Assembly: GCA_021205485.1 (NCBI GenBank)
Contig: JAJPXK010000073.1
Coordinates: forward strand, 1,437-7,148
Length of the DNA: 5,712 nucleotides
Source of the DNA: Clostridia bacterium
GTDB taxonomy: Bacteria; Bacillota; Clostridia; Christensenellales; Borkfalkiaceae
Direction of reading: 5' to 3'
Positions within the stretch are counted from its first letter, which is position 1. Each line of letters starts with the position of its first letter. The translations under genes and the position numbers were made by a program. This document shows positions 1 to 5,290 of the stretch, piece by piece. The notes beneath the pieces were generated by a model. That model was not told the DNA's origin, did no database searches, and saw only the letters and a program-made list of their open reading frames with translations.

Positions 1-323
1 ACAAACACGCTTCCCGTTGCTATATACGCCAGAACGCCAATCGTAGCGCTGAACACGGTGCTTGCGCCAAGCGATATATCAAACTGCCCCAAAGTGAATA
101 TAAATATAGCGCCCGTCGCAACGAGTATTAAAACCATAGACTGGTTTAAAAGCGATTTTAAATTTATTGAAAGCGAGTAGTCGTTTGCCACTAAAAGAAT
201 AACGTAAAATATAAACAGAACTACAAGCGCCGCGATGGGCAGCAGGTTTATAATTAAATTATTTCTCTTATGCTTTTTCATAGCGGCGTCAACAACGGGC
301 TTTTCTTTTACAGTACTTTCCAT
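1..323 (-). CDS. Sugar ABC transporter permease, N-terminal part (runs off left edge)
   Basis: This is the inner-membrane permease of a CUT2-type (ribose/xylose/galactoside, RbsC-like) ABC importer, which would form the channel driven by the ATPase encoded just upstream. About 107 N-terminal residues are present and the rest lies beyond the left edge. The start is ATG at 321-323, with a near-perfect Shine-Dalgarno six bases away. A short charged tail (residues 1-20, with the basic stretch KKHKR) precedes a first hydrophobic helix at about residues 24-45. After a loop, a second hydrophobic stretch contains GQFDISLGA (residues about 79-87), the local form of the GGIDLSVG motif typical of this permease family. 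A third hydrophobic stretch reaches the window edge. It is the second gene of the operon, 10 bp after the ATPase stop. The family call is firm; the sugar specificity cannot be read from this fragment. Confidence 0.88.
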   Translation of the reverse strand, partial: MESTVKEKPVVDAAMKKHKRNNLIINLLPIAALVVLFIFYVILLVANDYSLSINLKSLLNQSMVLILVATGAIFIFTLGQFDISLGASTVFSATIGVLAYIATGSVF

Positions 324-328
324 AAGTT

Positions 329-334
329 CCTCCT
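329..334 (-). promoter_or_regulatory. Shine-Dalgarno of the permease, overlapping the ATPase stop
   Basis: On the minus strand AGGAGG ends five bases before the permease ATG, and its first base is the last base of the ATPase TAA stop codon. This spacing fixes the permease start and suggests tight translational linkage, so that permease and ATPase are made together from one mRNA. Confidence 0.8.
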
Positions 335-1890
335 TAAATCATATAGCCTATAATGTCGGCGTCGGAAAGGTCTTTGCTGCGCATAAACTCCTTTGTTATT
401 TCGCCGTCTTTCATAATAAGCATTCTGTCGCTCATACCCATAAGTTCGGGCATCTCTTCAGAGATTAACAGAATTGATTTACCTTCTTTTTTAAGCTGTA
501 CCATAAGCTGATACATAGCCTGTTTTACGCCTATATCCACGCCGCGGGTAGGACAGTCTAAAATAAGTATCTGCGACTTTCTGCCTATCCACTTGCCGAA
601 CACCACTTTTTGCTTGTTGCCGCCTGATAAGGTACGCACTACCTGGTCCCTGTCGAAGCACTTTATCGAAAGGCTGTCTATCTGTTCGTCAACGTACTTC
701 TTTTCGCGGCTGTCAAGAATTATAAAGTTTTTAACGGCGTACTGTTCCATACCGGCTACGGCTATGTTGTCTTTGATGCTCGCTGAAAGGTTTAACGATT
801 CGGTATCCCTGTCCTTTGAAACGTAGCCTATGGAGTGCTTCATTGCCGAAGCCTCGTTTTTAACCGCCGAGCCGCTTCCGTCCGAATACACGGTAACGCT
901 GCCGCTTTCGGGAGTAATCGCGCCGAAAAGCACCTTGCCAAGCTCGTGCATACCGCACTGGGCAAGACCGCCCACGCCCAATATTTCGCCTTTGTGAAGG
1001 GATACGTTTATATTTTTAAGCTGACCGCCTAAATTCACGTCCTTCATTTCAAGCACTACTTCTTCCCCGCAGGTCGGGTCGTAATCGCTTCTGTAATAGT
1101 CGCCCTGCAGGTCGCGCCCTATCATAGCGCGGCGGATGTCGTCGGGGTTGTATTCCGATTTATCGAAGGTGCGGATAATGTTGCCGTCGCGCAGAACGGT
1201 AAGCTCGTCGCATACTTCCATTATTTCGTCAAGATCGTGCGAGATAAATATAACCGCCCTGTTGGTATCCCTGAAGTTGTTTACCACGTTGTACAAAATT
1301 TTACGCCCGTCCTGCGCAAGCGCCGTGGAGGTTTCGTCTATTACCAGAACTTCGGGGTTCTTCATTATAACCTTGGCTATTTCTACAAGTTTACGCGACT
1401 GGAAATCGAGCGCCGCCATAGGCGTTGCGGGATTTATATCGGTTATGCCTATATCTTCAAGCGCCTTTTTTGCCTGCGCGTACATACGCTTGCGGCTTAT
1501 AGGTCCAAAGCTGTGTCCTTTAACGCAAAACGAGCGGAACTGTTCCAGCTCGCCCAAAAAGATATTTTCGGCTACCGAAATTCCGCCTATAGTGCCGCTT
1601 TCCTGCACTATCATTCCTATTCCCTTCGACAGAGCGTCAAGCATTGAAGCAGGTTCCCAGGGCTGTCCCTTATAGGTCATAGTTCCCGAAGTTGCCTTTT
1701 GCATACCCGCCATAATTGACGTTACCGTGGACTTACCCGAACCGTTTTCGCCTATAAGCCCCAGTATCTTGCCGCGGTGAACGCTTACGTTTACGCCGTT
1801 TAACGCCTTAACCACGCCGAAGGTTTTTACAATATTTTCCGCCGTAAGGATAACTTCCCCCTTTTCGGCTGTTTGAATAGTATCCGACAC
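334..1890 (-). CDS. Sugar ABC transporter ATP-binding protein (two ABC domains, RbsA/MglA/XylG class)
   Basis: This is the cytoplasmic ATPase of a CUT2 sugar importer: 518 aa with two fused ABC domains, the usual length and layout for RbsA/XylG/MglA proteins. Domain 1 has Walker A GENGSGKST (47-55), an unusual signature LDFQSRKL (161-168) in place of LSGGQ, Walker B VLVIDET with catalytic Glu186, and switch His218. Domain 2 has a lysine-less P-loop region GVGGLAQCGMHEL (305-317), a good signature LSGGNKQK (421-428), Walker B ILILDCPT in which the catalytic Glu is Cys446, and Glu478 at the H-loop position. One composite ATP site is therefore canonical and the other degenerate. The start is GTG at 1890, chosen for its GGAGG seven bases upstream. 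It is the first gene of a minus-strand operon, diverging from the AraC-type regulator that probably controls it. The substrate is inferred to be a pentose or pentoside, only from the GH39 neighbour. Confidence 0.93.
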   Translation of the reverse strand: MSDTIQTAEKGEVILTAENIVKTFGVVKALNGVNVSVHRGKILGLIGENGSGKSTVTSIMAGMQKATSGTMTYKGQPWEPASMLDALSKGIGMIVQESGTIGGISVAENIFLGELEQFRSFCVKGHSFGPISRKRMYAQAKKALEDIGITDINPATPMAALDFQSRKLVEIAKVIMKNPEVLVIDETSTALAQDGRKILYNVVNNFRDTNRAVIFISHDLDEIMEVCDELTVLRDGNIIRTFDKSEYNPDDIRRAMIGRDLQGDYYRSDYDPTCGEEVVLEMKDVNLGGQLKNINVSLHKGEILGVGGLAQCGMHELGKVLFGAITPESGSVTVYSDGSGSAVKNEASAMKHSIGYVSKDRDTESLNLSASIKDNIAVAGMEQYAVKNFIILDSREKKYVDEQIDSLSIKCFDRDQVVRTLSGGNKQKVVFGKWIGRKSQILILDCPTRGVDIGVKQAMYQLMVQLKKEGKSILLISEEMPELMGMSDRMLIMKDGEITKEFMRSKDLSDADIIGYMI

Positions 1891-1897
1891 TTCGTTT

Positions 1898-1902
1898 CCT
1901 CC
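1898..1902 (-). promoter_or_regulatory. Shine-Dalgarno deciding the GTG start of the ATPase
   Basis: GGAGG on the minus strand sits seven bases before GTG at 1890. No in-frame ATG is as well placed, so the GTG is the likely start codon. Confidence 0.75.
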
Positions 1903-1917
1903 GTTCGTCTTAATATC

Positions 1918-1951
1918 AATATATTTTACATTTTTTGTTTAACGCAAACAA
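1918..1951 (-). promoter_or_regulatory. Putative promoter of the ABC transporter operon
   Basis: On the minus strand TTGTTT (1946-1951) and TAAAAT (1923-1928) are separated by 17 bases, giving a sigma-A-like promoter with transcription starting near 1916, about 26 bases before the GTG start. A second registration also fits: TTGCGT (1942-1947) with TATATT (1918-1923), 18 bases apart. Neither is full consensus, which is compatible with a promoter that needs an activator. The region is AT-rich, so chance -10 boxes are common. Confidence 0.45.
1935..1951. promoter_or_regulatory. 17-bp palindrome over the transporter -35 box (candidate operator)
   Basis: TTGTTT-AACGC-AAACAA is a perfect inverted repeat with six-base arms and a five-base centre. 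Its right arm on the plus strand is the proposed -35 box of the transporter promoter, so a dimeric repressor bound here would block it. It does not have the CG-centred symmetry of LacI/CcpA sites. No candidate binding protein is evident other than the neighbouring regulator. Confidence 0.35.
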
Positions 1952-1965
1952 CGGGCTTATTTACT

Positions 1966-2053
1966 CGGTTTGCCGTGAATTTTTACTTTTTTAAGACAAA
2001 AATTTTACTTTTGAAAAATATTAAAAATTAAAAATCTGAAGTTCACCGAACCG
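1966..2053. repeat. Imperfect inverted repeat across the divergent region
   Basis: CGGTTTGCCGTGAA at 1966-1979 is matched in inverted orientation by TTCACCGAACCG at 2042-2053. The pairing is CGGTT-G-GTGAA, with one mismatch and a two-base gap in the second copy. The arms are about 60 bases apart and lie outside both predicted transcripts, so any role would be as paired protein-binding half-sites rather than RNA structure. Confidence 0.3.
1978..2012. repeat. Direct repeat with 22-bp period (candidate AraC-family operator)
   Basis: AATTTTTACTTTT (1978-1990) and AAATTTTACTTTT (2000-2012) match at 12 of 13 positions and are spaced 22 bp start to start, about two helical turns. AraC-family proteins typically bind such direct repeats. 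The pair lies roughly 60-95 bp upstream of the predicted transporter transcription start, a position suited to activation. A related core, AAAAGTA, occurs in opposite orientation at 2121-2127, just after the regulator's own transcription start. The low sequence complexity limits confidence. Confidence 0.35.
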
Positions 2054-2081
2054 TAAAATATTAAAATTTTGAGCCTGTATA

Positions 2082-2110
2082 TTGACACCGGCTATTTTTT
2101 AATATATAAT
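2082..2110 (+). promoter_or_regulatory. Perfect-consensus sigma-A promoter of the AraC-GH39 gene
   Basis: TTGACA at 2082-2087 and TATAAT at 2105-2110 are separated by exactly 17 bases, matching the sigma-A/sigma-70 consensus at all twelve positions. Transcription would start near 2117, leaving a 5' leader of only about 22 bases before the regulator ATG at 2139. Confidence 0.88.
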
Positions 2111-2128
2111 ATAATAATGTAAAAGTAC

Positions 2129-2133
2129 GGGGG
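2129..2133 (+). promoter_or_regulatory. Weak ribosome binding site of the AraC-GH39 gene
   Basis: GGGGG lies five bases before ATG 2139 and is the only purine-rich element in the short leader. It pairs poorly with the anti-SD compared with the AGGAGG of the transporter genes. The strong promoter is thus coupled to modest translation. Confidence 0.5.
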
Positions 2134-2138
2134 CTATT

Positions 2139-3677
2139 ATGCAGGAATACTATTTAGCAAAATTTTCTGACGCAGTACCTATGCAGCTTAAGGGCATAAC
2201 GCTGGGCGAGCTTGACGCGCACTGGCACAGGGATATAGAGATTATATTCGTGTTAAAGGGAAGCACTGATATAAAAATTGACGGAAATATTTTTCATCTT
2301 GACGAAGACGACCTTGTAGTTATAAACTCCAACAGCATACACCAGCTTAAAAGCAAAACCAACTGCACGGCTGTTTCGCTTAAAATAAACCCCGACGGGC
2401 TTTCCTGCGGCGATACTTACTTCGACTGCAACTCTTCCATTGACAACGACAAGGGCAGATATTACTCCCTTAAAAGCAACGTAGCCTACCTCGTAAAGGA
2501 AAACAGCAGTAAAGACGTAACAGACGATTATTTTAATTTAGCAACGGCTTATAATATTTTGCATATATTAGAGACGCATTTCAAGGGCGACAAGGCTAAC
2601 GCGCCAATGCAGAAATACGCCGACAGGGTAAACAGAATTATAAATTACATAGAAACAAATTATAAAGACGCCATTACTTTAACGCAGCTTGCCGAACACG
2701 AGCACCTTTCCGTACCCTACCTTTCGTCCTTCTTCGATAAATACTTCGGCGTAAACTTTACCACGTATTACAACGACGTGCGTATGCGCCACGCGGTAAA
2801 CCAGCTGCTTTCAAGCGGCGACAGCATAGAAAATATCGCCTACGACAATGGTTTTACAGATCCGCGCTCGTTCGTAAACCTGTTTAAAAAGAAGTACGAC
2901 ACCCTGCCCAGCCTGTACCGCAAGCAAAACTCCGACAATAAAAACGCCGACACGGAAGACGACGACAATTTATTATCGTTACAGCAGAGCGTGCTGCTGC
3001 TTTTGGCTAAATACTTACCTACAAAATTAAGCAACGAACCCGAAACGGACGAAACGCCCGCCGAAATCAAGCACCTTAACGCCGAAAACATATCCATAAA
3101 TTCAACGGTAAAAACGCTTAAACACACCTTTAAAGTGTTTACGTCGGCTGCGCGCGCGAAGGAGCTTTTATTTGACGAAGTAAAAAACCAGCTTGCTGAA
3201 TTGCAGGGCAAAATGCACTACGAATACATAAAATTCCACGGACTGCTCTCCGACGATATGCTGGTTTATACCGAAGATAAAAAGGGCAATCCGCATTATT
3301 CGTTCGTATATATAGACAAAGTATTCGACTTTTTACTCTCCATCGGACTTAAGCCCCTGGTGCAATTTTCATTTATGCCGAGCGCATTGGCATCGGATAA
3401 AGACCATAACGCATATGCGTCACCATTTAACGTAAGCCCGCCAAAGGATATGAAAAAATGGTGCGACCTTATCGAAGCGCTTACTCTGCATCTGATAGAC
3501 AGATATGGTTTAAAGACGGTAAAAAGTTGGCTGTTCTGCGTATGGAACGAGCCTGACACTACGGAATATATCTTCGGTTTTAAGCGCGACGAGGACTTTT
3601 ACGAATTATACAAGGCGACTTACTGTACCGTTAAAAAGATAAACAAATCGCTTGTGTTCGGCAGTCCCTCCCTATGA
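2139..3677 (+). CDS. AraC-family regulator with N-terminal cupin, fused to the first half of a GH39 domain (ends at premature TGA)
   Basis: This cytoplasmic transcription regulator probably acts on the divergent sugar transporter. It is 512 aa to the TGA at 3675-3677. Residues about 20-95 form an AraC-type cupin ligand pocket, with HWHRDIEI near 28-35. Residues about 162-261 form the double helix-turn-helix: first helix pair LTQLAEHEHLSVPYLSSFF (181-199), second SIENIAYDNGFTDPRSFVN (229-247). A linker follows, and from about 315 a GH39 (beta-xylosidase-like) barrel begins, with KFHGLLSDDM (365-374) and the acid/base motif WNEPD (Glu471). The GH39 domain is cut after GSPSL; the same frame resumes past two stops and supplies the nucleophile in the next piece. 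An uninterrupted gene would encode about 823 residues, consistent with known AraC-GH39 fusions. The cupin and DNA-binding parts are complete, so this truncated product could still regulate. The start has a perfect promoter 22 bases ahead. Confidence 0.88.
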   Translation: MQEYYLAKFSDAVPMQLKGITLGELDAHWHRDIEIIFVLKGSTDIKIDGNIFHLDEDDLVVINSNSIHQLKSKTNCTAVSLKINPDGLSCGDTYFDCNSSIDNDKGRYYSLKSNVAYLVKENSSKDVTDDYFNLATAYNILHILETHFKGDKANAPMQKYADRVNRIINYIETNYKDAITLTQLAEHEHLSVPYLSSFFDKYFGVNFTTYYNDVRMRHAVNQLLSSGDSIENIAYDNGFTDPRSFVNLFKKKYDTLPSLYRKQNSDNKNADTEDDDNLLSLQQSVLLLLAKYLPTKLSNEPETDETPAEIKHLNAENISINSTVKTLKHTFKVFTSAARAKELLFDEVKNQLAELQGKMHYEYIKFHGLLSDDMLVYTEDKKGNPHYSFVYIDKVFDFLLSIGLKPLVQFSFMPSALASDKDHNAYASPFNVSPPKDMKKWCDLIEALTLHLIDRYGLKTVKSWLFCVWNEPDTTEYIFGFKRDEDFYELYKATYCTVKKINKSLVFGSPSL

Positions 3678-3696
3678 ATATAATACAAATATAATC
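3673..3696 (+). other. AT-rich lesion with two in-frame stops inside the AraC-GH39 gene
   Basis: In the regulator frame this stretch reads Leu-stop-Ile-stop-Tyr-Lys-Tyr-Asn, with TGA at 3675-3677 and TAA at 3681-3683, before the GH39 frame continues as QDWGERF. It contains two copies of AATATAAT (3677-3684 and 3688-3695). Two explanations fit: two nonsense changes without any length change, or a paired gain and loss of single bases, since the +1 frame is open here (PPYEYNTN). An assembly or read error is also possible. Confidence 0.75.
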
Positions 3697-3719
3697 AGGA
3701 CTGGGGCGAACGGTTTATT

Positions 3720-4610
3720 TTGTGGTGCAAACAGAACGGGTGCGTACCCGAATTTATGAATATACACTACTACGACAACGACTTTACTCCCGAAAGTTTC
3801 AGCACACACAGTCCGGGGCATCCATCGCACGGCAGACTGAATATGGACGAATACGCCTTCAACCGCTGCATAAAGAATATGAAATCGCTGTTTTCGCGAC
3901 TGGGTATTGCCGATTTACCCGTGTATCTTACAGAATGGAACCTTACCGTTTCGCACGAAAACCTTTTAAACGATACAAGTTTCAAAGCCTGCTATTTAGT
4001 TAAAAATCTTTTGGAAAATTACGACGAACTGGACAGCTTCGGCTACTGGACGCTAACCGATTTTATGGAAGAATTACAGCCGTCTATGGAGCAATTTCAC
4101 GGCGGGCTGGGGCTTTACACAATAGACGGCATTAAAAAACCGCATTTTTACGCCTTTGAATTTTTAAATAAGTTAGGCAACCAGCTTATCGCGCGCGGAG
4201 AAGGGTATTTTATTACTAAATCTTACGGCGGAATACAAATTATATTATATAACTACGAGCATTTTAATCACCTGTACGCTTCAGGCGAAAAGTTTGACAG
4301 GAATTTTATGGAAAAGTACGCTCCCTTTTCGCGTATGGGCAAAGCCGACGTTTCGCTCGCGCTTACGGATATTCCTTCAAAAAAGTGCGTTATACGCGAA
4401 AATATTTTAAACCAGGATCACGGCTCGGCGTTTGACGAATGGATAAAAATGGGCGCACCTGATTTAACAAAAGAAGATATTGAGTATTTAAAACTGAAGT
4501 CCGTGCCCGAAGTTTATGTCCGCACGGAAGAAATTGAAAACGGCACTCTTACCATCAACGCCTTTTTGGATCCCCTTGAAGTACGGCTGATAGAAATAAC
4601 GCTGAAATGA
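3720..4610 (+). pseudogene. Second half of the GH39 domain of the AraC-GH39 gene (in frame after internal stops)
   Basis: This is the detached C-terminal piece of the upstream gene, in exactly the same reading frame; its sense reading begins at about 3684, after the TAA at 3681-3683. The first possible start is TTG at 3720, and the first ATG is at 3756. Neither has a good ribosome site, so independent translation is doubtful. Numbering from the TTG, it carries the GH39 features NIHYYDND (14-21), the nucleophile motif YLTEWN (69-74, Glu72), GYWTLTDFMEE (108-118) and FHGGLGLYT (126-134), followed by KKPHFYAFEFLNKLG. The tail from about 160 to 296 resembles the beta-sandwich that follows GH39 barrels. 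The two catalytic glutamates are 128 codons apart in the joined frame, close to the 117 of the well-studied GH39 xylosidase XynB. In the family the reaction is retaining hydrolysis of beta-xylosides. The motifs show no decay, so the interruption is recent, is an error, or is bypassed. Confidence 0.8.
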
Positions 4611-4618
4611 TATAAAAT
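4608..4618 (+). promoter_or_regulatory. Possible extended -10 promoter for the nitroreductase gene
   Basis: TGATATAAA fits the extended -10 pattern TGnTATAAT and overlaps the TGA stop of the GH39 piece. No recognisable -35 box lies 17 bases upstream. Transcription would start near 4623, leaving a leader of about 20 bases. No terminator hairpin is seen between the two genes, so readthrough from upstream is an alternative. Confidence 0.3.
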
Positions 4619-4642
4619 ATTTATTGTAACGGAAAGTGAATT

Positions 4643-5182
4643 ATGAATTTGGAAGAATTATTTTCATACAGAAGAAGCACAAGGATGTATGAAAAACAGC
4701 AGATTACAGAGGAGCAGCTACAACAAATTCTTGAAGCGGCTCAAAATGCGCCTTTAGCAGTAGGCAATCGACCGAAAGCACGTCTGACTGTTGTCCAAAA
4801 CATGGAAATATTAAACGAAATTCGAGAGTGCTGCAAAACGGAATCGAGAAGGAATCCCGGTGTGATTCGCGATTCTCTTTATGGTGCGCCAACGCTGATT
4901 TTGGTTTCAGAGTCGAGCTTGTCTGAAGATCGGATTGAATTATGTGATGCTGCCTGTATTATTGAAAATATGATGCTTGAAGCAACGAATCTTGGACTTG
5001 GCTGTTGCTATATCTGGGGTTGTCTGTCAAAACTCCGTGCAAATAGTGAACTGCTTAGGAAATTGGATCTGGAAAAAGAACAGGTGATTCTTTCCGGTTT
5101 CATATGTGGAACACCAGTAAAACCGCTTTATGCCAAGAAAAGAGAAGCTATAACCATAAACAGGATACCGCAATTTCCATAG
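4643..5182 (+). CDS. Nitroreductase-family FMN-dependent oxidoreductase
   Basis: This is a small cytoplasmic flavoprotein of 179 aa, within the short end of the family range. Members use NAD(P)H and bound FMN to reduce nitro compounds, quinones or other acceptors; the physiological substrate here is unknown. The N-terminal phosphate-binding motif RRSTRMY is at 10-16. AQNAPLAVGNRP (33-44) matches the APSAxNxQP flavin loop, though with Gly-Asn-Arg-Pro in place of the common Asn-x-Gln-Pro. GAPTLILVS follows at 81-89, the helix DAACIIENMMLEATNLGLG at 102-120, and the FMN-contacting SGFICGTP at 151-158. The ATG at 4643 is supported by GGAAAG at 4631-4636, six bases away. It follows the GH39 piece by 32 bp on the same strand. 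Its codons differ from its left neighbours, with more ATT for Ile and with TTG, CGA, CGG and AGG in use, suggesting a separate history, perhaps linked to the mobile-element scar on its right. No link to sugar use is evident. Confidence 0.88.
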   Translation: MNLEELFSYRRSTRMYEKQQITEEQLQQILEAAQNAPLAVGNRPKARLTVVQNMEILNEIRECCKTESRRNPGVIRDSLYGAPTLILVSESSLSEDRIELCDAACIIENMMLEATNLGLGCCYIWGCLSKLRANSELLRKLDLEKEQVILSGFICGTPVKPLYAKKREAITINRIPQFP

Positions 5183-5220
5183 GGAATTTTGATAAGTGCC
5201 GCCGTAAAATTTAATGTTAT

Positions 5221-5247
5221 AAGGGCGTGGCGTGAAGCCACGCCCTT
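5221..5247. terminator. Strong hairpin between convergent genes, likely terminator
   Basis: AAGGGCGTGGC (5221-5231) and GCCACGCCCTT (5237-5247) form a perfect 11-bp GC-rich stem with a GTGAA loop. It lies 38 bases past the nitroreductase stop and 43 bases past the recombinase end on the other strand, where a shared terminator would be expected. The T tract is short on both strands (TTT on plus), so it may act as a weak bidirectional terminator or be a dispersed palindromic repeat. Apart from this hairpin, 5183-5290 holds nothing I can recognise. Confidence 0.6.
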
Positions 5248-5290
5248 TAACTATATTCATTTGTTCTGTAAAACTATATTTAGTTGCTAT

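Noticed and set aside
1136..1675. Long plus-strand open frames opposite the ATPase gene
   Set aside because: They are antisense shadows of a gene with clear ABC motifs, have no recognisable domains, and lack supporting ribosome sites.
1891..2138. Riboswitch, tRNA or small RNA gene in the divergent region
   Set aside because: The leaders on both sides are only about 20-26 bases long and no stable folded domain or terminator is seen; the region reads as promoter and operator DNA.
2840..3559. Minus-strand open frames opposite the AraC-GH39 gene
   Set aside because: The plus strand carries an unambiguous AraC and GH39 sequence here; the antisense frames show low-complexity composition and no motifs.
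3675..3683. Stop-codon reassignment or selenocysteine-type recoding at the TGA
   Set aside because: TGA is used as the normal stop of this same gene at 4608-4610, a TAA follows six bases later, and no recoding hairpin was evident.
3674..3694. ATGA start/stop overlap at the end of the regulator piece, suggesting translational coupling to a second gene
   Set aside because: The ATG opens only six codons before TAA at 3692-3694 and is out of frame with the downstream GH39 piece, so it cannot start a meaningful product.
3720..4610. Downstream GH39 piece as an independent gene starting at TTG 3720
   Set aside because: It begins mid-barrel, has no convincing ribosome site, is in the same frame as the upstream gene and lacks the acid/base half of the active site.
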